Source of the DNA: Onstottus_B arcticum
GTDB lineage: Bacteria > Acidobacteriota > Blastocatellia > UBA7656
DNA length: 64,000 nucleotides
Reading direction: 5' to 3'
NCBI GenBank assembly: GCA_038040485.1
Contig: JBBPIE010000004.1
Coordinates: 220,175-284,174 of the forward strand
The translations under genes were made by a program, and so were the position numbers. Positions within the stretch are counted from its first letter, which is position 1, and each line of letters opens with the position of its first letter. This document shows, in pieces, positions 30,110 to 39,175 of this stretch. Below the pieces are notes generated by a model that saw only the letters and a list, made by a program, of their open reading frames with translations, was not told the DNA's origin and made no database searches.

Positions 30110-31057
30110 ATGTCGCAATACAAGACCGACCCTCTTGACCTGAGTGGAATCGTTACGTATCCGCTCGCAACTCGGCCGAGTAAAGTAACCTCCGATGATC
30201 TCGCGCAGCCGGTGGAACCGGGTGCGTCGCTCAAGGATTTCTTTGAGGGGTTGCCGAATGTTCTGGCGGCGCGCGAGTTGCGAGAACTGGCTCACGTTAT
30301 CCGCGAAGCAAAGTCGAAGCAACGCGCAATCATCGTCGGACTTGGAGGCCACGTTATCAAGACGGGCCTGGCGCCCGTGTTGATCGATTTGATGCGGCGT
30401 GGATACGCGACCGCTTTTGCGATGAACGGATCGGCGATGATTCACGACTTCGAGATTGCCCTCGCCGGCGCGACCTCGGAGTACGTAGACGCTACGTTGG
30501 GCGAGGGGAGTTTTGGGATGGCCGAGGAAACCGGTCGAATCATAAACGAAGCGACCACGGAAGGCGCGCGCGATCAGATCGGAGTCGGCGAAGCAGTCGG
30601 TCGGCGGCTTGCGGCGATGAACCCGCCATACCGCGATAAGTCGATGCTGCACGCTGCGTACGCGGCTTCCGTCCCGGTGACTGTTCACGTCGCTGTCGGA
30701 ACCGACATAGTTCACATCCATCCGGGCGCGGACGGCGCGGCGATCGGGCAGACGACGCTTCGGGATTTCCGGTTGCTGTGCTCACTGGTGCGCGAGCTGG
30801 ACGGCGGCGGGGTCTACTTAAATCTCGGCTCGGCGGTTTTGCTTCCTGAGATTTTTCTTAAGACGGTAACGGTCGTTCGCAATCTCGGATTCAAACTTCA
30901 GGATTTCTCGACGGCAAACTTCGATTTCATCCAGCAGTATCGTCCGCTGACCAACGTGGTGCGGCGCCCGGTCGCCGGCAGCGGGCGAGGGTTCTCGTTC
31001 ACCGGTCATCACGAAATAATGGTTCCGCTTCTTGCCGCCGCGATTTTGGCCGAGTAG
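30110..31057 (+). CDS. conserved protein of unknown function, possibly deoxyhypusine-synthase-like
   Basis: 315 residues, ATG after a short gap from gmhA. Notable motifs are IIVGLGGHVIKTGLAPVLID, FAMNGSAMIHDFEIALAGAT, TLGEGSFGMAEETG, and VHVAVGTDIVHIHPGADGAA. The Gly-rich first motif looks like a nucleotide-binding Rossmann loop, and the overall length and spacing recall deoxyhypusine synthase-like proteins, but I cannot confirm this. The GmhA neighbour suggests sugar or envelope metabolism. No signal peptide or membrane segment is seen. Confidence 0.6.
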   Translation: MSQYKTDPLDLSGIVTYPLATRPSKVTSDDLAQPVEPGASLKDFFEGLPNVLAARELRELAHVIREAKSKQRAIIVGLGGHVIKTGLAPVLIDLMRRGYATAFAMNGSAMIHDFEIALAGATSEYVDATLGEGSFGMAEETGRIINEATTEGARDQIGVGEAVGRRLAAMNPPYRDKSMLHAAYAASVPVTVHVAVGTDIVHIHPGADGAAIGQTTLRDFRLLCSLVRELDGGGVYLNLGSAVLLPEIFLKTVTVVRNLGFKLQDFSTANFDFIQQYRPLTNVVRRPVAGSGRGFSFTGHHEIMVPLLAAAILAE

Positions 31058-31080
31058 ATCGGCGCCGGCGGCTCGTCATC

Positions 31081-32055
31081 ATGCAATTCCTCCTGGACAA
31101 GAATCGAAAGAGCGCTTTGGTCGAACAGGCGCGCGAACAATTGATCACCGCTTTGCACGTAGGCACGCTGCGGAACGGCGACCGGCTTCCGAGCGTTCGG
31201 CAGATCTCGCAGCGAAACGGCATAAACATCAAGACGGCGTTCTCGATTTATCAACGCCTCAAGGACGAGGGATACATCGAGCTTCGAACCGGCTCGGGCG
31301 CTTACGTCGCGGACATAGACAACGCCGACCTCGATCAGGATTACTGCCGCTCAATCCTCGAACTGATCCAGTCAAGCCTAGCCGCTGCCGGCCAGCTTAA
31401 GATTGAACCGGCGCAGTATCACGGCCTTGTGCAGAACTTTGTCGACCGATCTTGCCTCGAGTCTGTGCAGGTCACGGTGGTCGAATGCAACGAGGAGCAG
31501 ATCCACGTTTTCGCGCACGAGATCACAAGCCGCCTGCGCGTTCGGGTTTTTCCGGTTCTACTGGAGCAACTTGCCAGCCCAGACCGAAAAGCGGAGAAGG
31601 CACTGTCACGGACAGATTATTTCGTCACGACCGATTATCACTTCAAAGAAGTCAAGAAGCTGCTCGCGGGATACCAAAAGAAAATCCTCAAGCTTCGGCT
31701 TCACTCCTCGTTTCTGCCTGAGCTCGTAGCCGCGGCACGCCGCGGGCGGGTTTTGATGATCGTATCAAACTCAGACTTCTTGCCTCAGTTTCTCGACAAT
31801 CTTACGAAGTTGGGATTCTCGCCCGCCGTTCTTGACCGCATCTCTGCGGTTGATGGCGATGATCTGGGCGGAGTTCGCGCGGGGCTGGCGCAGGCTCGGT
31901 CGGTCTATGTGTCGCCAATCTGTGATCCGAGGATTCGCAGACTTGTGCCCGCCAGAGTGAAGGAGCTCAAGCTGGAGCATATGCTATCCGATGAATCGCT
32001 TGGGGCACTCGAGGCAGTTATGCTCTTTCACGGCCGGGTTGCCAGGATCGGATGA
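31081..32055 (+). CDS. GntR-family transcriptional regulator
   Basis: 324 residues, 23 bases after the preceding gene. The N-terminal GntR winged helix (about 8-78) has ALVEQAREQLITALHVGTL, GDRLPSVRQISQRNGINIKT and YIELRTGSGAYVA. The C-terminal 230 residues are not of the aminotransferase (MocR), FCD or UTRA type by eye; they recall a periplasmic-binding-like fold (FFVTTDYHFKEVKKLLAGYQ). It probably controls its own operon or the following region, where a perfect inverted repeat lies 40 bases downstream. Confidence 0.85.
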   Translation: MQFLLDKNRKSALVEQAREQLITALHVGTLRNGDRLPSVRQISQRNGINIKTAFSIYQRLKDEGYIELRTGSGAYVADIDNADLDQDYCRSILELIQSSLAAAGQLKIEPAQYHGLVQNFVDRSCLESVQVTVVECNEEQIHVFAHEITSRLRVRVFPVLLEQLASPDRKAEKALSRTDYFVTTDYHFKEVKKLLAGYQKKILKLRLHSSFLPELVAAARRGRVLMIVSNSDFLPQFLDNLTKLGFSPAVLDRISAVDGDDLGGVRAGLAQARSVYVSPICDPRIRRLVPARVKELKLEHMLSDESLGALEAVMLFHGRVARIG

Positions 32056-32094
32056 AGTCCGCTCGCGATGGAACGGTTTCTTCATAATTTCTCA

Positions 32095-32118
32095 ATTGTT
32101 CCATTTGCCTGGAACAAT
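32095..32118. promoter_or_regulatory. perfect inverted repeat, probable operator
   Basis: ATTGTTCC (32095-32102) and GGAACAAT (32111-32118) form perfect 8-bp half sites separated by 8 bases. It lies just after the GntR gene and just before the start of the structured RNA candidate, where a promoter would be expected. Binding by the adjacent GntR regulator is inference. Confidence 0.5.
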
Positions 32119-32132
32119 CAGTCTGTTATCCT

Positions 32133-32365
32133 CTGCGCGGTCGTTCGGTGAGACAAGGGCGCACGATCAACTCCGGCTGCACAACTCAGTGACATAGGCA
32201 TAAGGAACTGGTTGCTGCGGGCCAGAGAAGAACATCAGGAATCATCAAGTCTTTTTCACGAGTTTTCTCCGCAGCAGTCTGTTCGCGTTCAAGTTGATCT
32301 TCCAATGGGTGGAAGTGTTCTCGCGCTTTGCGCATCCGCTGTCCCAGCGGGTGCGCTCTTTTTTT
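32133..32365 (+). ncRNA. structured small RNA candidate, 6S-like rod with terminator
   Basis: No coding frame is convincing in 32056-32448, but the sequence folds into nested long-range stems. GATCAACT (32165-32172) pairs with AGTTGATC (32292-32299), and TGCTGCGG (32213-32220) pairs with CCGCAGCA (32269-32276) with extended weaker pairing outside. GCGCG near 32135 can close with CGCGC near 32322. The region ends in a strong intrinsic terminator at 32330-32365. A rod of about 190 bases with an unpaired middle is the shape of 6S RNA. Family identity is not proven from sequence. Confidence 0.5.
32330..32365 (+). terminator. intrinsic terminator of the RNA candidate
   Basis: An 11-bp stem (32330-32340 with 32346-32356, one G-T pair) has a 5-base loop and a T-run from about 32357. 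It lies 84 bases before purN with no coding gene upstream for 270 bases, which supports a small-RNA transcript ending here. Confidence 0.85.
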
Positions 32366-32448
32366 CCAGCCATAGGTCATTCCAAAACAAACCGCGTGCC
32401 GTGCGGCGCTTGCGCGCGCGCGAGTGTTAGGTTATTTTCCGCGTCGCC

Positions 32449-33063
32449 ATGACTACGCACAGAATCGGCATCCTGATCTCGGGTCGCGGGTCGAACATGA
32501 TTGCAATAATCGACGCGATTCGCGACGGCCGGATCGACGCGGAGGCCGCAATAGTAATAAGCAACATCGAGTCGGCGCCCGGCTTGTCGAAAGCACGCGA
32601 GCGCGGGGTCGAAACTCTCTTTACCAGCCACAGGGGTCGGACACGCGAAGAACACGATCGCGAGCTAATAGCCGAGTTCCGGCGACGCGGAGTCACGCTC
32701 GTTTGTCTGGCAGGATATATGCGATTGATCAGCCCGTTGTTCGTAGACGCCTTTCGCAACCGAATACTGAACGTGCACCCGTCTCTGCTGCCCGCGTTCC
32801 CCGGATTGGACGCGCAGCGGCAGGCATTGGAGCACGGAGTCAAAATCAGTGGCTGCACAGTGCACCTGGTAGACGAACATCTCGATCACGGCCCGATAGT
32901 CATGCAGCACGCGGTCGAGGTTCATGAAGACGACTCTGTCGAGACGCTTTCGGCTCGAATACTGGACGAAGAGCATCGAATCTACCCGCTGGCGATCGCT
33001 CGCGTATTGAGCCCGGGCTTTCGTGTGGACGGCCGGCGCGCCTTCTATCCGAAAAGTCTCTGA
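32449..33063 (+). CDS. purN: phosphoribosylglycinamide formyltransferase
   Basis: 204 residues. Motifs are IGILISGRGSNMIAIIDAI (phosphate loop), LAGYMRLISPLFVDAF, NVHPSLLPAFPGLDAQRQAL with the catalytic Asn/His pair, and GCTVHLVDEHLDHGPIVMQ with the family Asp. It transfers a formyl group from 10-formyl-THF to GAR in purine synthesis. It stands as a single gene after the RNA candidate. Confidence 0.96.
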   Translation: MTTHRIGILISGRGSNMIAIIDAIRDGRIDAEAAIVISNIESAPGLSKARERGVETLFTSHRGRTREEHDRELIAEFRRRGVTLVCLAGYMRLISPLFVDAFRNRILNVHPSLLPAFPGLDAQRQALEHGVKISGCTVHLVDEHLDHGPIVMQHAVEVHEDDSVETLSARILDEEHRIYPLAIARVLSPGFRVDGRRAFYPKSL

Positions 33064-33214
33064 CGGCGGAGAGCCGCCCAACACTACTCCAAATTAAGCA
33101 GGAACTGTCGGTTGGAAAGGCGAAAGGATGATGGCGGCGACCCGAGTGTCGGACTGCCTCGAAAGGACGATTCTACCAGCGTTAATTATCGGGTCGCCGC
33201 CTGTCAGTTAGATA

Positions 33215-33266
33215 CCCCAACACCCCTGGCCGCGTTGCCCGAGCAAGGGACGTTGGGGTTTTCTTT
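33215..33266 (+). terminator. possible terminator downstream of purN
   Basis: CCCCAAC (33215-33221) pairs with GTTGGGG (33252-33258) around a GC-rich loop that can form an inner stem, followed by TTTTCTTTT. It lies between purN and the convergent protease gene. Confidence 0.5.
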
Positions 33267-33304
33267 TGGCGCAGCCGACGAAAACCAAAGCGCAGACACA
33301 AGGT

Positions 33305-35056
33305 CTATTCGACCACGAATGAGAAGTCGCTCGAACGCTTGCCGTCTTCGTTGACGACACAAACGACGTGAACACCCGCCTGGAGTTTGGCTTTCTTCTT
33401 TGTCTTGACCGTGGATCCATCGACCTTGGCATCGAAGGGAGCGCCATCCACGAGCATCCCGGCCCCCTTGTCGAAGTTGCTTCCGAACACGAACACCTTC
33501 TTGTTCCTGTACTCGACACCGACAACCAACGGCGCTGGATTGGGCGGCAGCACTTGCAACGAGAAGGTTCTCTGAGTGCTGCCGTTGGAGGAGTCCGTGA
33601 CCTGCGCGGAAAACGTATACGACCCGGGCGCGCCAGACGTGCCGTACAAGAACCCGCTTTGCGCAACCACCAACCCGGGCGGAACCGCTCCGCCAACGAC
33701 CGTCCACCGATAGCTACCCGCGCCGCCGCTCGCTTCGAGTGAGACTGAGTAGTCCCGTTCGACTTTGACTGCTCCCAGATCGGAATTCGTGTTGATTGTT
33801 AGCGCTGCACCGAACGAGCCGCCCGGATATACCAGACTGATGCCTGTGGTATCGTCTGACCTCACCGATGCGCATCGTCCGTCAAAATGTGCAAACGCGC
33901 TCATCGTGGCGCTTGTATCCGAGGAATGGCCGAGCCCGAGTGCATGACCCAGCTCATGGGTCAACGACTCTTGAAGTTGACATCGATTCTCATAGTTACA
34001 CAGAGCGTAGGGATTGAAAGAAACGTTCGCTTCGATTCCTCGGTAGAACGTCATGCCGCTGACGGTCTTGGTGTCCGAGGGAGAGTATCTCACGATCCCG
34101 CCTACTGCCAGAATTCCAGTGCAACCAGACGATGGCGCAAAGTAGCCATCGCAGTTGCTAAACGAGATTGTGTTCTTTCCATCCGTGGTCTGAACACCAC
34201 AGCCGCCGGTCTCGCCGCCCAGTAGCACTTTGACTTTTACTCCTGCGGCGCTGGACCACGCCTTCAACGCTTGCCGGATGTCTTCTTGATAGTCCCAACT
34301 GGGCGCGCCAGCCGGGTTAACGTAGAACACAACTTGACCATTGGCGTCAGGCTCAAACCAGCGCAACGGGCGAGTGGGATTCAATAGCGCCCACATCGGC
34401 CTGATCTTCCCGAAGTCGCGATCCTGATCAAACCCGGGCGGAACACTATGCACAGGAACGCCCGCGTAATACTTCTGCTCAAAGCGCGCGGCAATCTCCG
34501 CGTTCGCCTCAACCATGCCGCTGATCCTTGCCCGGTAGGATTCGAGGTCACTGGGGCGTGCTGTTGCATTCATCGAGGCCGACATTATCTCGACGCCGGC
34601 TCCTTCTTCCTGACGCGCAACTTCCAGCCTTCCGCTTGCAGCATTGCGAGTCACATTGAACTTGCCCAGAAACCCCTGGTGAACCCTCAGCGAGCCGTCC
34701 GGCCAGGTGTTCAGGTACACCAATACATCCTGGCCTTCCTCAAACTTCGGCATGCCGAAGATCATCGTACCCAGTTCGGGAGTCTCACCGCCCATTTCCT
34801 TCAAAACCACCTCGGACTCAGTGATTTGCCCTTTAATCACGCTCTCGATTCTTAGCCGCACGTAGGTAAAAACTACTCCCTTCGAAGCGTCGAGCCCGGT
34901 AGAAAGTTCCATGACCCTGCCAGTCACGATTGCCCTCGACTCGACCACCATCTCCTCATCGCGAGGGACGACCACGGTCGAGGCCAGGGTTGTCTTCAAG
35001 CCGCCGCACAGCATCAGAACCAGCGCGCACGGGTAGATATATGATCGTCGGATCAT
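33305..35056 (-). CDS. secreted matrixin-like zinc metalloprotease with Ig-like tail
   Basis: 583 residues from ATG 35056, which has AAGGAAC upstream; the TTG at 35101 has none. A signal peptide (about 1-25) is followed by a domain of unknown role, then a metzincin catalytic region with ESLTHELGHALGLGHSSDTS, i.e. HExxHxxGxxH with the Glu general base. A later MSAF may be the Met-turn. The C-terminal 150 residues hold a putative Ig domain (LPPGLVVAQSGFLYGTSGAP) and an IPT-like end. It is probably exported and acts on extracellular protein. Confidence 0.85.
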   Translation of the reverse strand: MIRRSYIYPCALVLMLCGGLKTTLASTVVVPRDEEMVVESRAIVTGRVMELSTGLDASKGVVFTYVRLRIESVIKGQITESEVVLKEMGGETPELGTMIFGMPKFEEGQDVLVYLNTWPDGSLRVHQGFLGKFNVTRNAASGRLEVARQEEGAGVEIMSASMNATARPSDLESYRARISGMVEANAEIAARFEQKYYAGVPVHSVPPGFDQDRDFGKIRPMWALLNPTRPLRWFEPDANGQVVFYVNPAGAPSWDYQEDIRQALKAWSSAAGVKVKVLLGGETGGCGVQTTDGKNTISFSNCDGYFAPSSGCTGILAVGGIVRYSPSDTKTVSGMTFYRGIEANVSFNPYALCNYENRCQLQESLTHELGHALGLGHSSDTSATMSAFAHFDGRCASVRSDDTTGISLVYPGGSFGAALTINTNSDLGAVKVERDYSVSLEASGGAGSYRWTVVGGAVPPGLVVAQSGFLYGTSGAPGSYTFSAQVTDSSNGSTQRTFSLQVLPPNPAPLVVGVEYRNKKVFVFGSNFDKGAGMLVDGAPFDAKVDGSTVKTKKKAKLQAGVHVVCVVNEDGKRSSDFSFVVE

Positions 35057-35313
35057 TGTTTTGTTCCTTGAAAAAGTGGGTAACTTCTTGCAGGGGGGCA
35101 AGAGCTCAGTACTAACCGCGCTCAGGAAAAGGCAAAGCTCGTGCCAAGACCGGACCTAACCTGAACTGGGTACTTCGCCCTTATTTCAATTCGAGTCTCA
35201 ACAACGCTAAACAAGTCGATGACAACAGAGTGACACAAAATGTAAGCATTTATTTCCAAGGTGGGACGAAAAAACGGAAGGCACCAAGGCAAAGGCAGGG
35301 CTGGACTAACAGA

Positions 35314-35349
35314 GACGCCGCACGTTCGATCTACGGAACGCGCGGCGTC
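35314..35349 (-). terminator. hairpin downstream of the glycine-zipper gene
   Basis: GACGCCGC (35314-35321) and GCGGCGTC (35342-35349) pair, with inner GTTC/GAAC pairs. It lies 44 bases past the end of the leftward gene at 35393. The T-run is weak (TCTGTT on the minus strand), so this may be a stability hairpin. The rest of 35057-35392 shows nothing else. Confidence 0.45.
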
Positions 35350-35392
35350 GTTTACTTAGAGTCAAACTTGAAGAAAAAGTATGCCGGCGCGA

Positions 35393-36163
35393 TCAGCGAT
35401 CCGAGCGCACCTTGAACGTGATGGGCCGAGTCGTAGCCATGCCGACTTCAGCTCCGCGTCTAAGCTCGGCTTTGTGCCCTTTCGACAGCATCATTCCCGC
35501 AACTCCCGCGCCTGCCCCTATCGCAGCACCAATGCCTGCTCCCTTGCCTCCGCCGATGATGCCGCCAAGCAACGCCCCACCCGCAGTCCCGCCGCCGATG
35601 TACGCTACGTTTCGCTTGTCGGAAGAACGCCCGCTTACTTCGTTCTCAGCATCGACCGTGGACTTGTCATCGCCCTGAAGTTCGGTGAGCGCCCCGTCAA
35701 GGGCCAGCTTTTTTCCGGTGGGTAAAACCAGAGAATCAAAGGCAACTGCAATTTTGCCTTCACGACCGCGGGTTCTCGACGATTTGACCGAAGTCACGTG
35801 CCCTTCAACCAGCGAGCCGGCCGGGACGACCTCAACTCCTCCGGCGTAGACCGGAGTAACGACTGTTGAAGTGAACCGATCACCGACGTGGGAGACGTCG
35901 GAGTTCAACGTTTGGTTCATCCGCAGCCGGAAGTATTGATTGCTCTCCAGCGTGTAGGTCGCATAGACGGGCCCGACGCTTGCGCTAGATGTGCCGTTCT
36001 GAGAAAGGGCTGTCTTCGACACCGCTCTGCGAGCCTTAGCCCGCAGTCTCGGCTTGCAGTTACAAGTTTGCTTTTTTGCAGCAGCCAACGCATCCGTTAC
36101 CGGAACTCCAGCCGCAAATAGCATTGCCAGAGTAACTATCGAAGCTAAGATCATCCTCTTCAT
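35393..36163 (-). CDS. secreted protein with glycine-zipper segment
   Basis: About 256 residues from ATG 36163 (GAGAGGGACAGA upstream); the longer frame to 36292 starts before any ribosome site. A signal peptide (1-27, ending ALA) is followed by a basic Cys-containing stretch (TCNCKPRLRAK). A beta-rich domain follows with GDRFTSTVVTPVYAGGVEVV and VPAGSLVEGHVTSVKSSRTR. Then comes a glycine zipper (GGALLGGIIGGGKGAGIGAA), which usually inserts in or spans a membrane. Probably an envelope protein; no enzymatic motif. Confidence 0.75.
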   Translation of the reverse strand: MKRMILASIVTLAMLFAAGVPVTDALAAAKKQTCNCKPRLRAKARRAVSKTALSQNGTSSASVGPVYATYTLESNQYFRLRMNQTLNSDVSHVGDRFTSTVVTPVYAGGVEVVPAGSLVEGHVTSVKSSRTRGREGKIAVAFDSLVLPTGKKLALDGALTELQGDDKSTVDAENEVSGRSSDKRNVAYIGGGTAGGALLGGIIGGGKGAGIGAAIGAGAGVAGMMLSKGHKAELRRGAEVGMATTRPITFKVRSDR

Positions 36164-36294
36164 GATTCTGTCCCTCTCAATGTGTAATGGTTCGTGGTTT
36201 TGCGGTCTGATTTCAACTACGCTGGATGAGATGAAGCAGCACCGCGGCGGCGTTGTCCTCCCTATCGAACCAATCCCACCGCGGGGGATCAAGG

Positions 36295-38142
36295 CTATCT
36301 CTCTTCGTTTTGCAAGTCGGGTGGAGGAACCGCCTCGGGAGCCCGGAGACTCAAGAAGTGCTCTACGATCCGCTGGGCCTGGCGCTCGCCGACGAAGGGA
36401 GTCAACTCAGCCAGGCTCGCTTCGGAGACTTGCTTCAAGCTCCCGAACTGCCGAAGCAGCCGCGCCTTCAGCTTGTCACCGACCCCAGGAATCGAAGTCA
36501 GCTCCGATTGTAGATCGCGCATGGTTCTGCGCTTTCGGTGGTAGGTCACAGCGAAGCGATGCGTCTCGTCGCGAATCATCTGAATCAGATGAAGCACCGG
36601 CGAGTGATGGTCAATCCGCACCGGCTCGGCCCGGCCTTTTACGAATAATAGTTCCTCGCGCTTGGCGATCGAAGCGGTCGGAAGCGCTTCAAGCCCAAGC
36701 TCGTGTAACGCGCGAGCTGCAGCCGCCAGTTGTCCCTTGCCGCCATCGATCAGCACAAGATTGGGCAGCGGCTTCTCCTCCTTGAGCAGCCGCGAATACC
36801 TGCGCCCGACCACTTCGTACATAGATTGAAAGTCGTCCGCCCGGCCTTCGACCGATCGGACTTTGAACTTGCGGTAGTCTGACTTTTTCATCACCCCATG
36901 TTCGCAAACAACCATCGACGCCACATTCTCCGCGCCCTGTATGTTTGAGATGTCGAAGGATTCGATACGGTCTGGAACCACTGGCAACTCCAGCGCCTCG
37001 CGCAGCTCGTCCAACACCTTTTGCATATCGGGCCGCTGAACGCGAAACCGCTGATCGAAATTCAACCGGGCGTTCTTTTCCACAAGGTCGATCAAGTCGC
37101 GCTTAACACCGCGTTGCGGCGACACGATGCGAACCCGACGCCCGCGCTGGGTGGTCAGATACTCTTCCAGCAACTCGCGGTCTTCAAATTCTACAGGCAC
37201 ATACACCTCGCCGGGCGCGTAGTCGCCGGCCGTGTAGTATTGCTTCAGGGCGGGCCCGATGAACGCCGCCGGGTCAAACACCTCGTCCATGTCCTCCCAA
37301 TAGAACTCGCGCTTGCCGACGACTTTCCCCTCGCGCATCGTGAACAATGACAAAGCGAGCAACCGGCCCTCGCGATAGTAGCCGAAGATGTCTATGTCGT
37401 CGCGGGTGATGACCATCATCTTCTGCTGCTCGCCCAGCTTTTCGATAGTCTTGATCTGGTCGCGATACCGTGCGGCGGCTTCGAAGCGAAGCTCATCCGA
37501 AGCTTCCTGCATTCGCGCCTTCAAATCGGCCTCGAGATCCGAAGTCTTTCCCTGAAGCAGAAGACCGACATCGTGCACGGCTTCGTTGTACTGCTCGAGT
37601 GTGCAGAGCTGCTTCACGCACGGGCCGAGGCATCGCTTGATGTGGTATTCAAGACACGGACGGTCGGCCTTACCGTCGATTTCCATCGTGCATGTTCTGA
37701 GTTGAAAATTCTTGTTGATCAGATCGAGCGTGTTCCAGGCGAGCCCGACGGGAAGGAACGGGCCGTAGTATTGCGCACCGTCTTTCAGAATCTTACGCGC
37801 GATTGTTGCCCGAGGCGCCCGCTCGGCCGTGATCTTGATGTGAGGGTACTGCTTGTCATCCTTAAGCAGGACGTTGAAGATCGGCTTGTGCTTCTTGATC
37901 AGGTTGCTTTCGAGGGCCAGAGCTTCGATCTCGTTGTCGGTGACGATCAGCTCGATGTCGGCTATTCGAGCGACCAGATCGCCGGTCTTGAAGTCGTTCG
38001 CGCGCTCGGCCTGAAAGTAGTTCCTGACGCGGTTGCGCAGGTTCTTGGCCTTGCCGACGTAGATAATCTTGTTGCGTTTGTCGCGGTAAATGTAGCAGCC
38101 GGGCTGGGCCGGAAGATTGGCGAGTTTCTCTGCGAGAGACAT
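36295..38142 (-). CDS. uvrC: excinuclease ABC subunit C
   Basis: About 615 residues from ATG 38142; an in-frame TTG at 38157 adds five residues. The GIY-YIG domain (about 10-95) reads QPGCYIYRDKRNKIIYVGKA with Arg and Glu positions present. UVR domain near 200-235, RNase H-like endonuclease region in the middle (RIESFDISNIQGAENVASMV, LVLIDGGKGQLAAA), and C-terminal HhH (SELTSIPGVGDKLKARLLR). It makes the two incisions in nucleotide excision repair, with uvrA encoded about 11 kb away. Confidence 0.96.
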   Translation of the reverse strand: MSLAEKLANLPAQPGCYIYRDKRNKIIYVGKAKNLRNRVRNYFQAERANDFKTGDLVARIADIELIVTDNEIEALALESNLIKKHKPIFNVLLKDDKQYPHIKITAERAPRATIARKILKDGAQYYGPFLPVGLAWNTLDLINKNFQLRTCTMEIDGKADRPCLEYHIKRCLGPCVKQLCTLEQYNEAVHDVGLLLQGKTSDLEADLKARMQEASDELRFEAAARYRDQIKTIEKLGEQQKMMVITRDDIDIFGYYREGRLLALSLFTMREGKVVGKREFYWEDMDEVFDPAAFIGPALKQYYTAGDYAPGEVYVPVEFEDRELLEEYLTTQRGRRVRIVSPQRGVKRDLIDLVEKNARLNFDQRFRVQRPDMQKVLDELREALELPVVPDRIESFDISNIQGAENVASMVVCEHGVMKKSDYRKFKVRSVEGRADDFQSMYEVVGRRYSRLLKEEKPLPNLVLIDGGKGQLAAAARALHELGLEALPTASIAKREELLFVKGRAEPVRIDHHSPVLHLIQMIRDETHRFAVTYHRKRRTMRDLQSELTSIPGVGDKLKARLLRQFGSLKQVSEASLAELTPFVGERQAQRIVEHFLSLRAPEAVPPPDLQNEER

Positions 38143-38227
38143 TAGATGGGATCGCAAGTAGCATAGACTTTAAGTCTATGTGGAATCGGACTGAGTGTTT
38201 GTCCCGGGTCCACAACTGAAGTCGATG

Positions 38228-38989
38228 CTACTCGAGCTTGAACAGCGGCACGTACCTTCCTTCCTCAAACTGAAACCTGAAGTTTCCTTCGAAGCGCCTT
38301 ATCCCCGAGACGCCGCTTCCCTTTCCAAGCGTTGGCATCCGCAGTGTGCCTTCGAATTGGTTGTAGTCGATAGTCGCGCTGAACGTGCTCATCTTGTTTG
38401 CTTCCTTGTCGAGCGCGGCGAGGTTGTGGAGTCCTTCGATCTTTATGGTCAGCACCTCGCCCGTCTGCGCGTCGAGTTGCGCGATCCCGGATGCGAGCGC
38501 GTGGTCGGTTACCTCGCTCCTGGGAACGAAGCGAAACCAGCGCTCGTTCTTGCGGCTGGCTACAACCTCTTGAAAGTCGTAGAAAGCGACTCGCTCGGGC
38601 AACAGCGGAAAGAACGCAACGTCCCACACTGCGCCGAATGACAGAAGCGTCGGCTCGTCCTCCTTGATCTTGCTCTTCAGATTGCCCTTCTTGTCGGTGT
38701 CTGACGTCACTCGAACGTTTACTGGGGTCTCGCCGCTCTTGTCGGGCTTCCTGGCGGGCTCAACGATCACGGTCGTGTCCCGCAGCTCTTCCATTTTTTC
38801 CTCGCCGCCCTTGAGCTTGAAGCGCTCCACGTGAATCTTTTGCTCGTAGCGGCAATGATCGCGAAAATAGAGCGAGCGGTCCTGATTGGCCGCCGCCTTG
38901 CAGATCAGATCGGGCACCTTGCAGGTCTGAGCCGCGGCACTCCCCAACTGCGCGAGCACCGCAATACAGATCAGCATATGCTTCATCAA
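38228..38989 (-). CDS. secreted protein of unknown function
   Basis: 253 residues with a signal peptide (1-20, ending AAA) and an early Cys pair (CKVPDLIC). The mature part is beta-rich and charged; no catalytic motif is visible. Motifs that could help a search are WDVAFFPLLPERVAFYDFQE and GVSGIRRFEGNFRFQFEEGR. ATGATG start with GGGAG upstream. It lies upstream of uvrC with 85 bases between and may be cotranscribed; it is divergent from the OmpA lipoprotein. Confidence 0.7.
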   Translation of the reverse strand: MMKHMLICIAVLAQLGSAAAQTCKVPDLICKAAANQDRSLYFRDHCRYEQKIHVERFKLKGGEEKMEELRDTTVIVEPARKPDKSGETPVNVRVTSDTDKKGNLKSKIKEDEPTLLSFGAVWDVAFFPLLPERVAFYDFQEVVASRKNERWFRFVPRSEVTDHALASGIAQLDAQTGEVLTIKIEGLHNLAALDKEANKMSTFSATIDYNQFEGTLRMPTLGKGSGVSGIRRFEGNFRFQFEEGRYVPLFKLE

Positions 38990-39175
38990 CTTCTTGACTC
39001 CCCAAAGACTTTTCGTGTATTCATTCTACTCGACTCCCCGTGAGTATAGTTTAGTCGGTGATTCTACAGCAAACGTCATCATCGCTAGCGTTGCGAGTTT
39101 CAGCCCGTGCTGAACGCCTCAGCAACAGCCCTGGCAGGAAAACCGGAAATATCACTTCGAGGATGGAGGCCCTTT

